A stretch of 64,000 bases of DNA, taken from Cognatilysobacter bugurensis (lineage in GTDB: Bacteria; Pseudomonadota; Gammaproteobacteria; Xanthomonadales; Xanthomonadaceae). Positions 16,393-24,976 of the stretch are shown here, piece by piece. A program made the translations under genes and the position numbers. How positions within the stretch are numbered: position 1 is the stretch's first letter; every line of letters begins with the position of its first letter. Where the stretch lies: positions 1,155,466 to 1,219,465 of the forward strand of contig NZ_BMYD01000001.1 in the NCBI RefSeq assembly GCF_014652095.1, in the 5' to 3' direction. The notes under the pieces were generated by a model that was not told the origin of the DNA, did no database searches, and worked only from the letters and a program-made list of their open reading frames with translations.

Positions 16393-18812
16393 GCCGTTTC
16401 CGCCCCGGCCTGCGTACGCGCCTGGGCGACGCGCTGCAGCTCGCCGATGATCTGCTTCTGCGCCAGCACGCTGAGATCGACGACCTCGCGCGCCTGGGCG
16501 ACGTAGTAGGCGAGCTGCTCGTCACTGCGGGCCAGCGACTGGTCGAGCGCGCCTTCGATCGCCTGAAGACGGGTGACCAGTCGCTCGTTCGCCTCGCCGA
16601 AACGCTGCACGGCAGTGCCGAACACGTCCCCGAGGCTCGCGACTTCGATCGCGCCGGCCGCGATGCGATCGGCGGCGTTGTCCAGCTTGTCCGTCTGCGT
16701 CTCGACCTGCGCCGTGAAACGCGTGGCGACGCGTTCCAGCGCGTCGGCGGACGTCGAGATCAGCGCATCGACCGCGGTGCGCTGCTCGGCCGCAGCGTGG
16801 TTCACCGAACTGAGCAAGGTGTCCACCGTCGCCAGCAGACGGCCACGCTCCTCGAGCACGGCCGTGTCGCGGACCATGCTCTCGGACAGGTTGTGCCGCA
16901 GCTCGGCGATCACGGCCGCGGCGGCCTTCGGCGCCTCGGCTGCGTCGTGCACGAGGCGCGCGATCTCGTCGAGCGTGGCGCGGGCATGCGCCTGCGTCTG
17001 CGCTTCGAGCCTTACCTGAAGGTCCGCGTGCGACTGCTGGACCGCGCCGATCAGCGAGGCGGCATGCGTCTCGAACGTGCCTGCCGCGGACGCAAACGCC
17101 TGCTCGTTGCGCTCGGCGAGCGCGTCGCCCAGCGAGGCCTGACGCGCGAGCGCTTCGGTCCACGCGGCTGTCGCGCTCGCGCTCGCCGATTCGAACCGCG
17201 CGGCGATGAGATCTACGAGCTGTCGCGCGTTTTCAGTCTGTGCGTCGAGGCATGTCTGCACTTCGCCATTTGACGCCTGGACGGCACCCACGAGCGACGC
17301 GGCATGCGTCTCGAAGGTCGCCGCGGCGGCGGCGAGCGCCTGCTCGTTGCGCTCGGCCGTGGTATCGGCCTGCGCGCTTTGCGTACGAAGGGCCTCGGCC
17401 CACACCGCAGACGCACGCTCGCTTGCCGCTTCGAAACGCATCGCGACGGCGTCCGCCAGGCCTGCCGAGGCATGCGCCTGCGCGTCGAGCCTGGCCTGCA
17501 GCTCCGCGTTCGACGCGTGGACGGCACCGATCAGCGACGCGGCCTGTGATTCGAGGGCGGCAACCGCGCCCGTGAGCGCCCGCTGGTTCCGTTCCGCCAA
17601 GGCATCGCCGTGCGCGGACTGATGCGATAAGGCATCGCCCCACGCAGCGGTTGCACGATCGCTCGCTGCATCGAAGCGGGTGGCCACAATGTCAACGACC
17701 TGCGCCGAACGCTGTTCGAACGTCGCGGCGAAGCCTTCCAGCGATTCCGCCAACGCCCGCTGGACGGTCTCGTTCGAGTGCCGCTGCTGCGCAAGCGCAT
17801 CCCCCCACAGCCCGGCAATGGTGGTTGTGCTGTCGTGCAGGCGGCCCGACAGTCCGTCGAGCTGGTGTTGCATGGTCTGCAGCACGTTCTCCTGCAGCAG
17901 CGTTGCGCTGTTCGCAAGCGCGGCCATCGTGCTTTCGACGACCGGCTGCAGCGCAGCGCCGGCGGCACGCGCGCTCTCGGCCACGCTGTGTTTGAGCGAC
18001 TGCTCGACCGACGCGGCGAGCTGCGCATTGACGGCTTCGGTGCGTTCGTGGAACGCAGACTGCTGCGCCGCCTGCCGCTCGTGCGCGGCCACGCTCTGCT
18101 GTTCGATCGCCGTCATCGCGGCCTGCAGCCGGTCGACCAACAGCGGCATCACGTCGACCTGGCGCTGCAGCAGTTCGAACGCCTGCTCGCGTTGGTGGAT
18201 CTTCGAGTGCGGACGCAGCGTCGTGGCGATCGCGGCATCGAGTGTTTGGACCGCCACGGAGCGCTCGCGCCGGCACAACGCGGACAGCAGGCCCAGCATC
18301 GCCGAGGCGGCCACGCCCGCGATCGAGGTGCCGAACGCGAACGCGAGCCCCTGCACGGGCGCGGCAAGCGAGGTGCGGATCGCATCGAGGTCCGCCGCGC
18401 TGGCGAGTGCCAGTCCCGTGCCGCGCAGCGTGGTCATCATGCCGAGCAGCGTGCCCAGCATGCCGAGCAGCACGAGCAGGCCCACGAGGTACGGGGTCAG
18501 CGCCGGCGCCGGCAGCGCGACTCGATCGCCTTCTACGCGCTGGCGCACCGCATGCCGCAACGACGCCGGCAGCGGCTGCAGCCAATCGGCGAGGTTGGGG
18601 GCCGGTCCGTCGAGACGCTCGACAGCGTGCGCAAGCGCGGACGTCGCCTGTCGATAGCGGAGCAGTTCGAGCCCGCCCGCCACGTAACACGCGGCGATGA
18701 GCGCCACCACGGCCAACGCCAGGCCGCTGGTGCCGACGTAACCGGCGCCGATCCAGCACAGCGCGGCGAGGCCGGCGAAGAAAACAGCGGGTTTGAGCAG
18801 GTTATGAGGCAT
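16389..18812 (-). CDS. DUF802 protein: MotA/TolQ-like membrane subunit with long coiled-coil tail
   Basis: An 807-residue protein. The ATG at 18812 (MPHNLLKPAV) is chosen because the 87 codons before it belong to the overlapping upstream gene. Four transmembrane helices are visible at about residues 8-24, 28-48, 105-128 and 153-178. The third (LVGLLVLLGMLGTLLGMMTTLRG) and fourth (VQGLAFAFGTSIAGVAASAMLG) carry the small-residue, LGTLLGM/TSIAG pattern of MotA/TolQ/ExbB proton-channel subunits. Beyond residue 180 the protein is an alanine- and glutamine-rich coiled coil of about 600 residues. It includes three tandem 80-residue repeats and ends with DEQLAYYVAQAREVVDLSV. The overall plan resembles ZorA-type motors with a long cytoplasmic tail. 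The start overlaps the DUF3348 gene by 11 bases and the end overlaps the OmpA-like gene by four. Function is unknown. Confidence 0.82.
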   Translation of the reverse strand: MPHNLLKPAVFFAGLAALCWIGAGYVGTSGLALAVVALIAACYVAGGLELLRYRQATSALAHAVERLDGPAPNLADWLQPLPASLRHAVRQRVEGDRVALPAPALTPYLVGLLVLLGMLGTLLGMMTTLRGTGLALASAADLDAIRTSLAAPVQGLAFAFGTSIAGVAASAMLGLLSALCRRERSVAVQTLDAAIATTLRPHSKIHQREQAFELLQRQVDVMPLLVDRLQAAMTAIEQQSVAAHERQAAQQSAFHERTEAVNAQLAASVEQSLKHSVAESARAAGAALQPVVESTMAALANSATLLQENVLQTMQHQLDGLSGRLHDSTTTIAGLWGDALAQQRHSNETVQRALAESLEGFAATFEQRSAQVVDIVATRFDAASDRATAAWGDALSHQSAHGDALAERNQRALTGAVAALESQAASLIGAVHASNAELQARLDAQAHASAGLADAVAMRFEAASERASAVWAEALRTQSAQADTTAERNEQALAAAAATFETHAASLVGAVQASNGEVQTCLDAQTENARQLVDLIAARFESASASATAAWTEALARQASLGDALAERNEQAFASAAGTFETHAASLIGAVQQSHADLQVRLEAQTQAHARATLDEIARLVHDAAEAPKAAAAVIAELRHNLSESMVRDTAVLEERGRLLATVDTLLSSVNHAAAEQRTAVDALISTSADALERVATRFTAQVETQTDKLDNAADRIAAGAIEVASLGDVFGTAVQRFGEANERLVTRLQAIEGALDQSLARSDEQLAYYVAQAREVVDLSVLAQKQIIGELQRVAQARTQAGAETA
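16980..17657 (-). repeat. Tandem 80-residue repeats inside the DUF802 tail
   Basis: Residues 386-465, 466-545 and 546 to about 611 of the DUF802 protein repeat with an exact 80-residue (240-base) period. Tryptophans recur at 391, 471 and 551. The motifs AERNxxAL and AASLxGAVxxS recur in each copy, and ARF or MRF recurs at 380, 460 and 540. A shortened, diverged copy precedes them around Trp336. The third copy is incomplete at its end. Confidence 0.8.
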
Positions 18813-19545
18813 GGGATTCGGAAGACGGGGCGCAAAGGGCTGCAAGCAGGCCGAGGCTCGGCTGCAGGCGGATGTCGAGTTCGGCGAGCAGCGCCCGCCG
18901 CATGTCGTTGCGGAAGCGCGTAACAGCCGCGGACGCCACAGGTTCCTGCGCGGCCGCGTGGGGGTCCTGCTGGGCAGCCTGGTGCAGCGTTTCAAGATGC
19001 CGTGCGAGCAGATCGGGCAACGGCGCCAGCAAGGCACGCTCGTGGGCGCCGAGCGCGCGTTCCATGACCGCATCGATCCCAGCTAGACGTCCCAGCGCCC
19101 CCTCCCGCTTCGCGAGCCGGTTGCGCAGGCGGCCGCGCAACCGTCCGATCTCGCCTTCCATGACCTGCTGCAACGTCACATAGCGCTGGCGGTAGAACAC
19201 GAGCTCGGAGGCGGCAGCGTCCTTGTCGTCCGCTGCACTCGACGCAGGAGGGCCGCCGGTGAACGCCCGGTCGCCTTCGATCGCAGCGACCAGCGCCGCG
19301 CGCACGCGGGCGCACTCGCCGTCGTCACCTGGCGCGACGGCGTGGTCCTGCCCCGCAGGCGCGACAAGCCGGGCGTCCAAGGCTGCGGACAGCGCCACCG
19401 CATGACGCCAGTCGATCCATTGACCCAGCCGGCCCGCCAGCGACTGCGACGGCGCGGGCGCGTCGACGCCGCGGATCCGGGAGAGCAAGCGCACCAGTGC
19501 GTGACCGTGGGCCTGCGCCCGAGATGAGACTTCCACAGCGTGCAC
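18802..19545 (-). CDS. DUF3348 family protein
   Basis: First gene of the motor-like operon, 247 residues from a GTG at 19545 with no clear Shine-Dalgarno, so the start is uncertain. It is a soluble helical protein beginning HALVRLLSRIRGVDAP and QSLAGRLGQWIDWRHAVALSAAL. It continues through FYRQRYVTLQQVMEGEIGRLRGRLR to a C-terminal region containing RFRNDMRRALLAELDIRLQPSLGLLAAL. This matches DUF3348, found upstream of DUF802 genes in related bacteria. There is no signal or membrane segment. Function is unknown; the gene order suggests a cytoplasmic partner of the DUF802 tail. Confidence 0.72.
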   Translation of the reverse strand: MHAVEVSSRAQAHGHALVRLLSRIRGVDAPAPSQSLAGRLGQWIDWRHAVALSAALDARLVAPAGQDHAVAPGDDGECARVRAALVAAIEGDRAFTGGPPASSAADDKDAAASELVFYRQRYVTLQQVMEGEIGRLRGRLRNRLAKREGALGRLAGIDAVMERALGAHERALLAPLPDLLARHLETLHQAAQQDPHAAAQEPVASAAVTRFRNDMRRALLAELDIRLQPSLGLLAALCAPSSESHAS

Positions 19546-19874
19546 GCAACGAAAACGCGGATTTTACGCGGGTTTGAACCAGGCCGAGGGCCACACGGGG
19601 ATCAGAGGCAACGGCGTTTCCGCGGGGCGCGATCACAGTTCACTGAGTCGATTCGCACGACCGGTGACCGCCGCGGGCATACCTGCGGGAGCCGGACGCG
19701 CAGGCGGCATGTTTCTCGCGGAAACGCGGCCGACGCGCCGGGGCCTGGGGACAAGCGGCTTCGCCGCCACCAAAGCGCTGACGGGGCGCTGGGCCGGCAC
19801 GTACCCAACGTTGCCGCCGAGCCAAGGGCCACGGTCGCGAACCACGCTGACACCGTCCCGACACCCCATAAACG
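19546..19874. other. Intergenic region upstream of the DUF3348 operon
   Basis: About 330 bases between the motor-like operon and the tRNA terminator. It must contain the operon promoter, but I find no -35/-10 pair good enough to call and no RNA gene. Open frames here look like GC-rich shadows. Confidence 0.35.
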
Positions 19875-19900
19875 AAAACCCCCGCTTTCGCGGGGGTTTT
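19875..19900 (-). terminator. Terminator of tRNA-Leu
   Basis: AAAACCCCCGC-TTTC-GCGGGGGTTTT is a perfect 11-bp stem whose outer four pairs are A-T. It therefore works as an intrinsic terminator in either direction. It lies ten bases past the 3' CCA of the leftward tRNA. Confidence 0.9.
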
Positions 19901-19910
19901 CTTGAAACCT

Positions 19911-19995
<85 letters not shown>

Positions 19996-20007
19996 AGTGG
20001 GGCGCGT

Positions 20008-20036
20008 ATGGTGCGCGGGCGCGAAGTCGATGTCAA
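20008..20036 (-). promoter_or_regulatory. Promoter of tRNA-Leu
   Basis: A consensus TTGACA -35 box lies on the minus strand at 20036-20031. At 17-20 bases spacing the -10 region (CACCATACG) is poor, but its distance to the tRNA 5' end is right. The -35 is seen directly; the exact -10 is uncertain. Confidence 0.5.
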
Positions 20037-20144
20037 CACCGTGTCTGCATCGTTTTCACTCGCCCTCGTTTGCCGGTGCGCCAGCCGTGATGTCGCTCAC
20101 GTGCGGTGCCAGCTTACTGGCTCCGCACGCTGTGCCGGTGTCGA

Positions 20145-20936
20145 TCAGATCGTCCCGATTTCACCCTTCGCGACGATCGGCCCGGTCGGGGCCGCATGCG
20201 GAATGCCGGCCTCCGGTTCGAGCGTGACCGCCAGCACCGCGCCGGCCGCCAGTTCGGCCTGCAGGGCGTCGGGTACATCGATCGTATGCGCCAGCTCGTG
20301 CGAAACGAGGCCGAGCGAACGCGGCACGCCGTCGGACGGGATCAGCCACAGCTCGCCGACGCGATCGCCGACGTCGATCGCCTCCGGGACCGGCGTCATC
20401 GTGACCGCGCCGCGCACCGTGTCGACCGCTGCGAGCCAGCCGGTTTCGCCGCCATCGCCTGCAAGCACGACGACGGGCTTCGCGCGTTCTTCTTCGACCG
20501 GAGTCGGCGTCGGCGCAACGGCAACCGGCGGCAGCGGCGCAGGCACCGGCACTTCGTCCGGACGCCGCAGCGCGACAACGGCGAGCGCCGCAGCGAGCGC
20601 GAGCGAGGCGCCGGTCGCCCAGCGCCAGGGATTCGTGGACGTGGGCGCTGTCGGCGCAGCGGGTCGCGAGGGCGCCGATTCGAACGGCGCCCAGCCGAGC
20701 CTTGCACGCAGGCGGGGCCACAGGTGGGCCGGCACGTGGACGGGCGCGATCTCATCGATCAGCGGCGCGAAACGCCGCTCCCATTCGCTCACGAGCACCG
20801 CAAAGGCGCGCTCACCCGCAATCCGGGCCTGCGCATGCAGCCGCGCCGGCGCTTCGAGCACGCCGAGCACGTATTCCGCAGCGAGCACGTCGTCATCCGG
20901 CGGGTCGCGTTCGAGGTTGGAGTCGATACTGTTCAT
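20145..20936 (-). CDS. Anti-sigma factor, RskA family
   Basis: A single-pass membrane protein expected to hold the adjacent ECF sigma factor inactive. ATG 20936 overlaps the sigma stop as ATGA and gives 263 residues; a start four codons earlier is possible. The cytoplasmic N-terminal domain contains LAAEYVLGVLEAPARLHAQARIAGERAFAVLVSEWERRFAPLIDEI, the anti-sigma segment of RskA-like proteins. A transmembrane helix follows at WATGASLALAAALAVVALRR, then a Pro-rich linker. The periplasmic RskA domain has ELWLIPSDGVPRSLGLV and AVLAVTLEPEAGIPHAAPTGPIVAKGEI, the last being the family signature. Release would require regulated proteolysis; the signal is unknown. Confidence 0.88.
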   Translation of the reverse strand: MNSIDSNLERDPPDDDVLAAEYVLGVLEAPARLHAQARIAGERAFAVLVSEWERRFAPLIDEIAPVHVPAHLWPRLRARLGWAPFESAPSRPAAPTAPTSTNPWRWATGASLALAAALAVVALRRPDEVPVPAPLPPVAVAPTPTPVEEERAKPVVVLAGDGGETGWLAAVDTVRGAVTMTPVPEAIDVGDRVGELWLIPSDGVPRSLGLVSHELAHTIDVPDALQAELAAGAVLAVTLEPEAGIPHAAPTGPIVAKGEIGTI

Positions 20937-21496
20937 TGTTCGAGGCACGCCCTGAGTTGCAGGAGGCTGCGGCGGATCCAGCTCTTGACCGTGCCAAGCG
21001 GTGAGCCGATGCGCGCAGCGAGTTCCTCGTACGTGACCCCTTCGAAGAACGCGGTGCGAACCAAGTCACGGCGCGGGCCATCGAGGCGGTCCATGCAACG
21101 CGCGAGCCGCGCGTTCTCGTCGGACGATTCGGCGCCGTCGAGCGGCGACGCGGACGGATCGGGCACGGCTTCTGCAAGTTCGACCGGCGCGGCGCGCGCC
21201 GCGGTGGGCACCGAACGCAGGCGGTCGATCGCCTTGTTGCGCGCGATCATCGCGAGCCAGGTGATCGCGCTCGCACGCGCGGCGTCGAACTGCTCGGCCT
21301 TGCGCCACACCGTGGCGTAGACCTCCTGCAGCACGTCTTCGGCCTCGGCGCGGTCCGGCAGCACGCGCAGGCAGACGCCGAACAGCTTCGAGGACGTCGC
21401 GCGGTACAAGCGCTCGAACGCGTCGCGGTCGCCGCCCGCGACCTCCTGCAGCCACCGCGCGAGTGCGTCGGCGGATGAATCAGCGTGATCCGTCAT
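20933..21496 (-). CDS. ECF-type RNA polymerase sigma factor
   Basis: A two-domain sigma factor of 187 residues from ATG 21496, preceded by GGGGCGGAA. A longer in-frame ORF to 21673 adds a proline-rich stretch that is not sigma-like. Region 2 is seen in DAFERLYRATSSKLFGVCLRVL, AEDVLQEVYATVWRKAEQFD and ITWLAMIARNKAIDRLR. Region 4 is seen in LVRTAFFEGVTYEELAARIGSPLGTVKSWIRRSLLQLRACL, with its helix-turn-helix. It is cotranslated with the RskA-type anti-sigma factor downstream, so the pair forms one signalling unit. Its target promoters cannot be named from this window. Confidence 0.9.
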   Translation of the reverse strand: MTDHADSSADALARWLQEVAGGDRDAFERLYRATSSKLFGVCLRVLPDRAEAEDVLQEVYATVWRKAEQFDAARASAITWLAMIARNKAIDRLRSVPTAARAAPVELAEAVPDPSASPLDGAESSDENARLARCMDRLDGPRRDLVRTAFFEGVTYEELAARIGSPLGTVKSWIRRSLLQLRACLEQ

Positions 21497-21824
21497 TTCC
21501 GCCCCGTTGGCGGCCAGTGTGAACGGGGATTGTAGGCCGGGTTCGAACGTCGGCGCTGCGCGCCCGCAACGGGCAACGGCGTCCGCAGTGGGTTCGACCT
21601 CCAGCGGCCAGGCGCGGACGGCTCGCGGAGGCGGCGCGGCGGGTGGCGGCGTCGGGATCAAGTGCATGGGCAAACGGTCGGTTCGGATGCTGCAGATACG
21701 CAGGCGCGTGCATCGCAGATGCCGCGAACCCGGCTTGGCGCTGAACCGTTAAATGCCTCCGCGTCTCAGGCGCCAAGACGCCGCTGGGTAGAATCGTGAC
21801 GATTCCCCGAGCAAGACCCCTCCG
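21497..21824. promoter_or_regulatory. Divergent region between the sigma factor and parC
   Basis: This 328-base stretch separates the two genes. A TAGAAT hexamer at 21789-21794 is a good -10 element for parC, 31 bases before its ATG, though no matching -35 is evident. No convincing sigma-factor autoregulatory promoter or additional gene is visible. Confidence 0.4.
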
Positions 21825-24068
21825 ATGACCGATTCCGTCCGCACGACCTTCCACGGCTTCGAGCAGATCCCGCTCCACGAGTACGCCGAGCGGGCCTATC
21901 TGGATTACTCGATGTACGTCGTGCTCGATCGCGCGCTGCCTTTCCTTGGCGACGGCCTCAAGCCCGTCCAGCGCCGCATCATCTATTCGATGAGCGAGCT
22001 CGGCCTCAATGCGGGGTCGAAGCCGAAGAAATCGGCGCGCACCGTCGGCGACGTGATCGGCAAGTACCACCCGCACGGCGACAGCGCGTGCTACGAGGCG
22101 CTGGTGCTCATGGCGCAGCCGTTTTCGTACCGGTACCCGCTGATCGAGGGCCAAGGCAACTTCGGCTCGAGCGATGACCCGAAGTCGTTCGCGGCGATGC
22201 GCTACACCGAGTCGAAGCTCACGCCGATTGCCGAGGTGCTGCTCGGCGAGCTTGCGCACGGCACGGTCGACTGGACCCCGAACTTCGACGGCACGCTCGA
22301 GGAGCCCAGCTGGATGCCGGCGCGGTTGCCGCACCTGCTGCTCAATGGCACCACCGGGATCGCCGTCGGCATGGCCACGGACGTGCCGCCGCACAATCTG
22401 CGCGAGGTGGTGAGCGCATGCGTGCGTTTGCTCGATGACCCGGACGCGACGGTGCGCGATCTGTGCGAACACGTGCGCGGGCCTGACTACCCGACGAACG
22501 CGGAGATCATCACCCCGGCTGCCGACCTGTTGCAGATGTACGAGACCGGCCATGGCAGCGTGCGCGCCCGCGCGGTATATGAGAAGGACGGCGCGAACGT
22601 CGTGATCACCGCCCTGCCCCACCAGGCCTCACCCGGCAAGGTGATCGAACAGATCGCGATGCAGATGCGCGCGAAGAAGCTGCCGTGGCTCGAGGACCTG
22701 CGCGACGAGTCCGACCACGCGAACCCGACGCGCATCGTGCTCGTGCTGCGCAGCAATCGCGTCGACATCGAGCCGCTGATGGGCCACTTGTTTGCGACGA
22801 CGGATCTCGAGAAGAGCTTCCGCGTCAACTTCAACGTCATCGGCCTCGACGGCAAGCCGCAGGTCAAGAACCTCAAGATGTTCCTGTCGGAGTGGCTGCA
22901 GTTCCGCACCGACACGGTCACGCGCCGGCTGAAGCATCGCCTGGAGCGGGTCGAGCGTCGCCTGCACCTGCTCGAAGGCTTGCTGATCGCCTATCTGAAC
23001 CTCGACGAGGTGATCCGCATCATCCGCACGGAGGACGAGCCCAAGCCGGTGCTGATGTCGCGTTTCAAGCTCAGCGACGACCAGGCCGACTATATTCTCG
23101 AGACGAAGCTGCGCCAGCTCGCTCGCCTCGAGGAAATGAAGATCCGCACCGAGCAGGCGGAGCTCGACGACGAGCGCACGCGACTCATCGGCACGCTCGG
23201 CAGCGCGGCGAAGCTGCGCAAGCTCGTGAAGGATGAACTTCTCGCGGATGCGAAGAAGCACGGCGATGCGCGTCGCTCGCCACTCGTCGCGCGCGGCGCG
23301 GCGCAGGCGCTGTCGGAAACCGAACTCGTGCCGAGCGAGCCGATGACGGTGGTGGTGAGCGAAAAAGGCTGGGTGCGCGCGGCGAAGGGCCACGACGTCG
23401 ACCCGACGACGCTCAACTACCGCGAAGGCGATGCCTTGCTCGGTTCGGTGCGCAGTCGCAGTTCGCAGCAGGTCGCATTCCTCGATTCGACAGGGCGCGC
23501 GTATTCGACGCTCGTGCACGGCCTGCCGTCGGCTCGCGGCAACGGCGAGCCGCTGACGGGCCGTTTCTCGCCGCAACCGGGCGCGTCGTTCCAGGCGCTT
23601 GCCAGCGGCAGCGCGGACACCCGCCTCGTCCTGGCGACGAGCCACGGTTACGGCTTCCTGACGCGCTTCGAGAACCTGGTGAGCCGCAACAAGGCGGGCA
23701 AGGCCATGCTTTCGCTGACGCCCGGGGCGAAGGTGCTGCAGCCCGCGCCGGCGCAGGACGTTGGGCAGGACCTGCTCGTCATTGCGACGAATGTGGGCCA
23801 CCTGCTCGCGTTTCCGGCGGCCGACGTCCCGGAGCTCGACAAGGGCAAGGGCAACAAGCTCATCGAGATTCCGAAGAACAAGCTCGGCACCGAACGCGTC
23901 ATTGCGGTGGCGCTGGTGTCGTCGGGCGGCTCCGTCTGCGTGAAGTCCGGCGCCCGCACGATGACGCTGAAATTCGCCGATCTCGACGCGTATCGCGGCT
24001 CGCGCGCGACGCGCGGCAGCCTGCTGCCTCGCGGCTGGCAGAAGGTCGAGGGTCTGTCGGTCGAGTGA
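21825..24068 (+). CDS. parC: DNA topoisomerase IV subunit A
   Basis: The DNA-cleaving subunit of the type IIA enzyme that decatenates replicated chromosomes; it works with ParE, which is not in this window. It has 747 residues. The N-terminal region has [31 protein letters not shown] and the quinolone-resistance region [14 protein letters not shown]. Ser87 and Glu91 are present there, the unmutated residues at the usual resistance positions. The catalytic Arg-Tyr pair is at 126-127 ([10 protein letters not shown]). The C-terminal domain has the shorter, degenerate beta-propeller of ParC rather than the GyrA-box pinwheel, which supports parC over gyrA. It stands as a single gene. Confidence 0.95.
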   Translation: MTDSVRTTFHGFEQIPLHEYAERAYLDYSMYVVLDRALPFLGDGLKPVQRRIIYSMSELGLNAGSKPKKSARTVGDVIGKYHPHGDSACYEALVLMAQPFSYRYPLIEGQGNFGSSDDPKSFAAMRYTESKLTPIAEVLLGELAHGTVDWTPNFDGTLEEPSWMPARLPHLLLNGTTGIAVGMATDVPPHNLREVVSACVRLLDDPDATVRDLCEHVRGPDYPTNAEIITPAADLLQMYETGHGSVRARAVYEKDGANVVITALPHQASPGKVIEQIAMQMRAKKLPWLEDLRDESDHANPTRIVLVLRSNRVDIEPLMGHLFATTDLEKSFRVNFNVIGLDGKPQVKNLKMFLSEWLQFRTDTVTRRLKHRLERVERRLHLLEGLLIAYLNLDEVIRIIRTEDEPKPVLMSRFKLSDDQADYILETKLRQLARLEEMKIRTEQAELDDERTRLIGTLGSAAKLRKLVKDELLADAKKHGDARRSPLVARGAAQALSETELVPSEPMTVVVSEKGWVRAAKGHDVDPTTLNYREGDALLGSVRSRSSQQVAFLDSTGRAYSTLVHGLPSARGNGEPLTGRFSPQPGASFQALASGSADTRLVLATSHGYGFLTRFENLVSRNKAGKAMLSLTPGAKVLQPAPAQDVGQDLLVIATNVGHLLAFPAADVPELDKGKGNKLIEIPKNKLGTERVIAVALVSSGGSVCVKSGARTMTLKFADLDAYRGSRATRGSLLPRGWQKVEGLSVE

Positions 24069-24137
24069 GGGCCGCGCTGCGCAGTGGTCAAATCGACGCG
24101 CCGCCTTCGGGCGGCGCGCGTTCATGGGGGCACCGCG

Positions 24138-24803
24138 GTGGAAGCCGATTACTGGATGCAGCGTTGGCGTGAGGGCCGCACGGGTTGGCATCAGGAGCGA
24201 CCGACGCCGCTGATGTGCAGGCACTGGCCGAAGCTGGGAATCGAGCGCGGATCGCGTGTGTTCGTGCCGCTGGCCGGCCGGTCGCAGGACATGGCGTGGT
24301 TCGCGTCGCAGGGGCTGCGGGTGCTCGGCGTGGAGCTGTCGGAGCTCGCGATCACCGGCTTCTTCGTAGGCCACGGCCTGACGCCGAAGACGACGGTGTC
24401 GCGCTACGGCACACACCACGAAGCGGCCGGCATCGAACTCATCTGCGGCGACGCGTTCGCGCTTGACGCCGAGGCCCTCGCAGGCTGCGACGCGGCGTTC
24501 GACCGCGCGGCGATGATCGCGCTGCCGCCGTCACTGCGCGAGCGCTACGTCGATACGGTGTACGGCTGTCTTCCGCGGCGCTGCCGCGGGTTGTTGATCA
24601 CGCTCGAATACCCCAAGGATGAGAAAGCCGGTCCCCCGTTCGCGGTCGACGAGGCCGAGGTGCGTGCGCGACTTGCACCCTGGGGCGAGGTCGAGACGCT
24701 GGAGCGGCGCGACATCTTGGCCGGCCAACCGTCGTTCCAGGCCGAAGGTGTAACGCGCCTGGAGACCGTCGTGTACCGGGTCGAGCGTCGCGCTGGACTC
24801 TGA
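24138..24803 (+). CDS. tpm: Thiopurine S-methyltransferase family protein
   Basis: A SAM-dependent methyltransferase of the TPMT family; bacterial members methylate thiopurines and metalloids such as selenite and tellurite. I chose GTG 24138, since EADYWMQRWREGRTGWHQ matches the usual N-terminus of the family. The frame is open to 24084 without family similarity. It gives 221 residues. The SAM-binding region is VFVPLAGRSQDMAWFASQGLRVLGVELSELA. The later FDRAAMIALPPSLRERYV and LLITLEYPKDEKAGPPFAVDEAEV are typical of the family. It follows parC by 69 bases on the same strand. Confidence 0.88.
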   Translation: MEADYWMQRWREGRTGWHQERPTPLMCRHWPKLGIERGSRVFVPLAGRSQDMAWFASQGLRVLGVELSELAITGFFVGHGLTPKTTVSRYGTHHEAAGIELICGDAFALDAEALAGCDAAFDRAAMIALPPSLRERYVDTVYGCLPRRCRGLLITLEYPKDEKAGPPFAVDEAEVRARLAPWGEVETLERRDILAGQPSFQAEGVTRLETVVYRVERRAGL

Positions 24804-24976
24804 TCGCACCGTGCGTGCGCCGCAATTGCCGCATGGCCGCCGAACGACGCACTGCGACTTCGGCATTCGGTGCACCCAGCGCCTGCCACTCTCGCCGCGC
24901 CATAGGCGAGGCATCGGCTGCGACCCTGGGACCCGGGACACGTGTGTGGCGGTTACCGCGCCGCTAAGCTCGCCCG

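Noticed and set aside
15095-19545. Zorya defence system
   Set aside because: The membrane pair is motor-like, but no ZorC, ZorD or ZorE effector is present and the companions are DUF3348 and DUF2894; the resemblance is only architectural.
21497-21673. N-terminal extension of the sigma factor
   Set aside because: Proline/alanine-rich and unlike any sigma region; ATG 21496 has a good ribosome-binding site and gives the normal length.
22629-24419. 596-residue minus-strand frame opposite parC
   Set aside because: Shadow of parC; no ribosome-binding site or recognisable domain.
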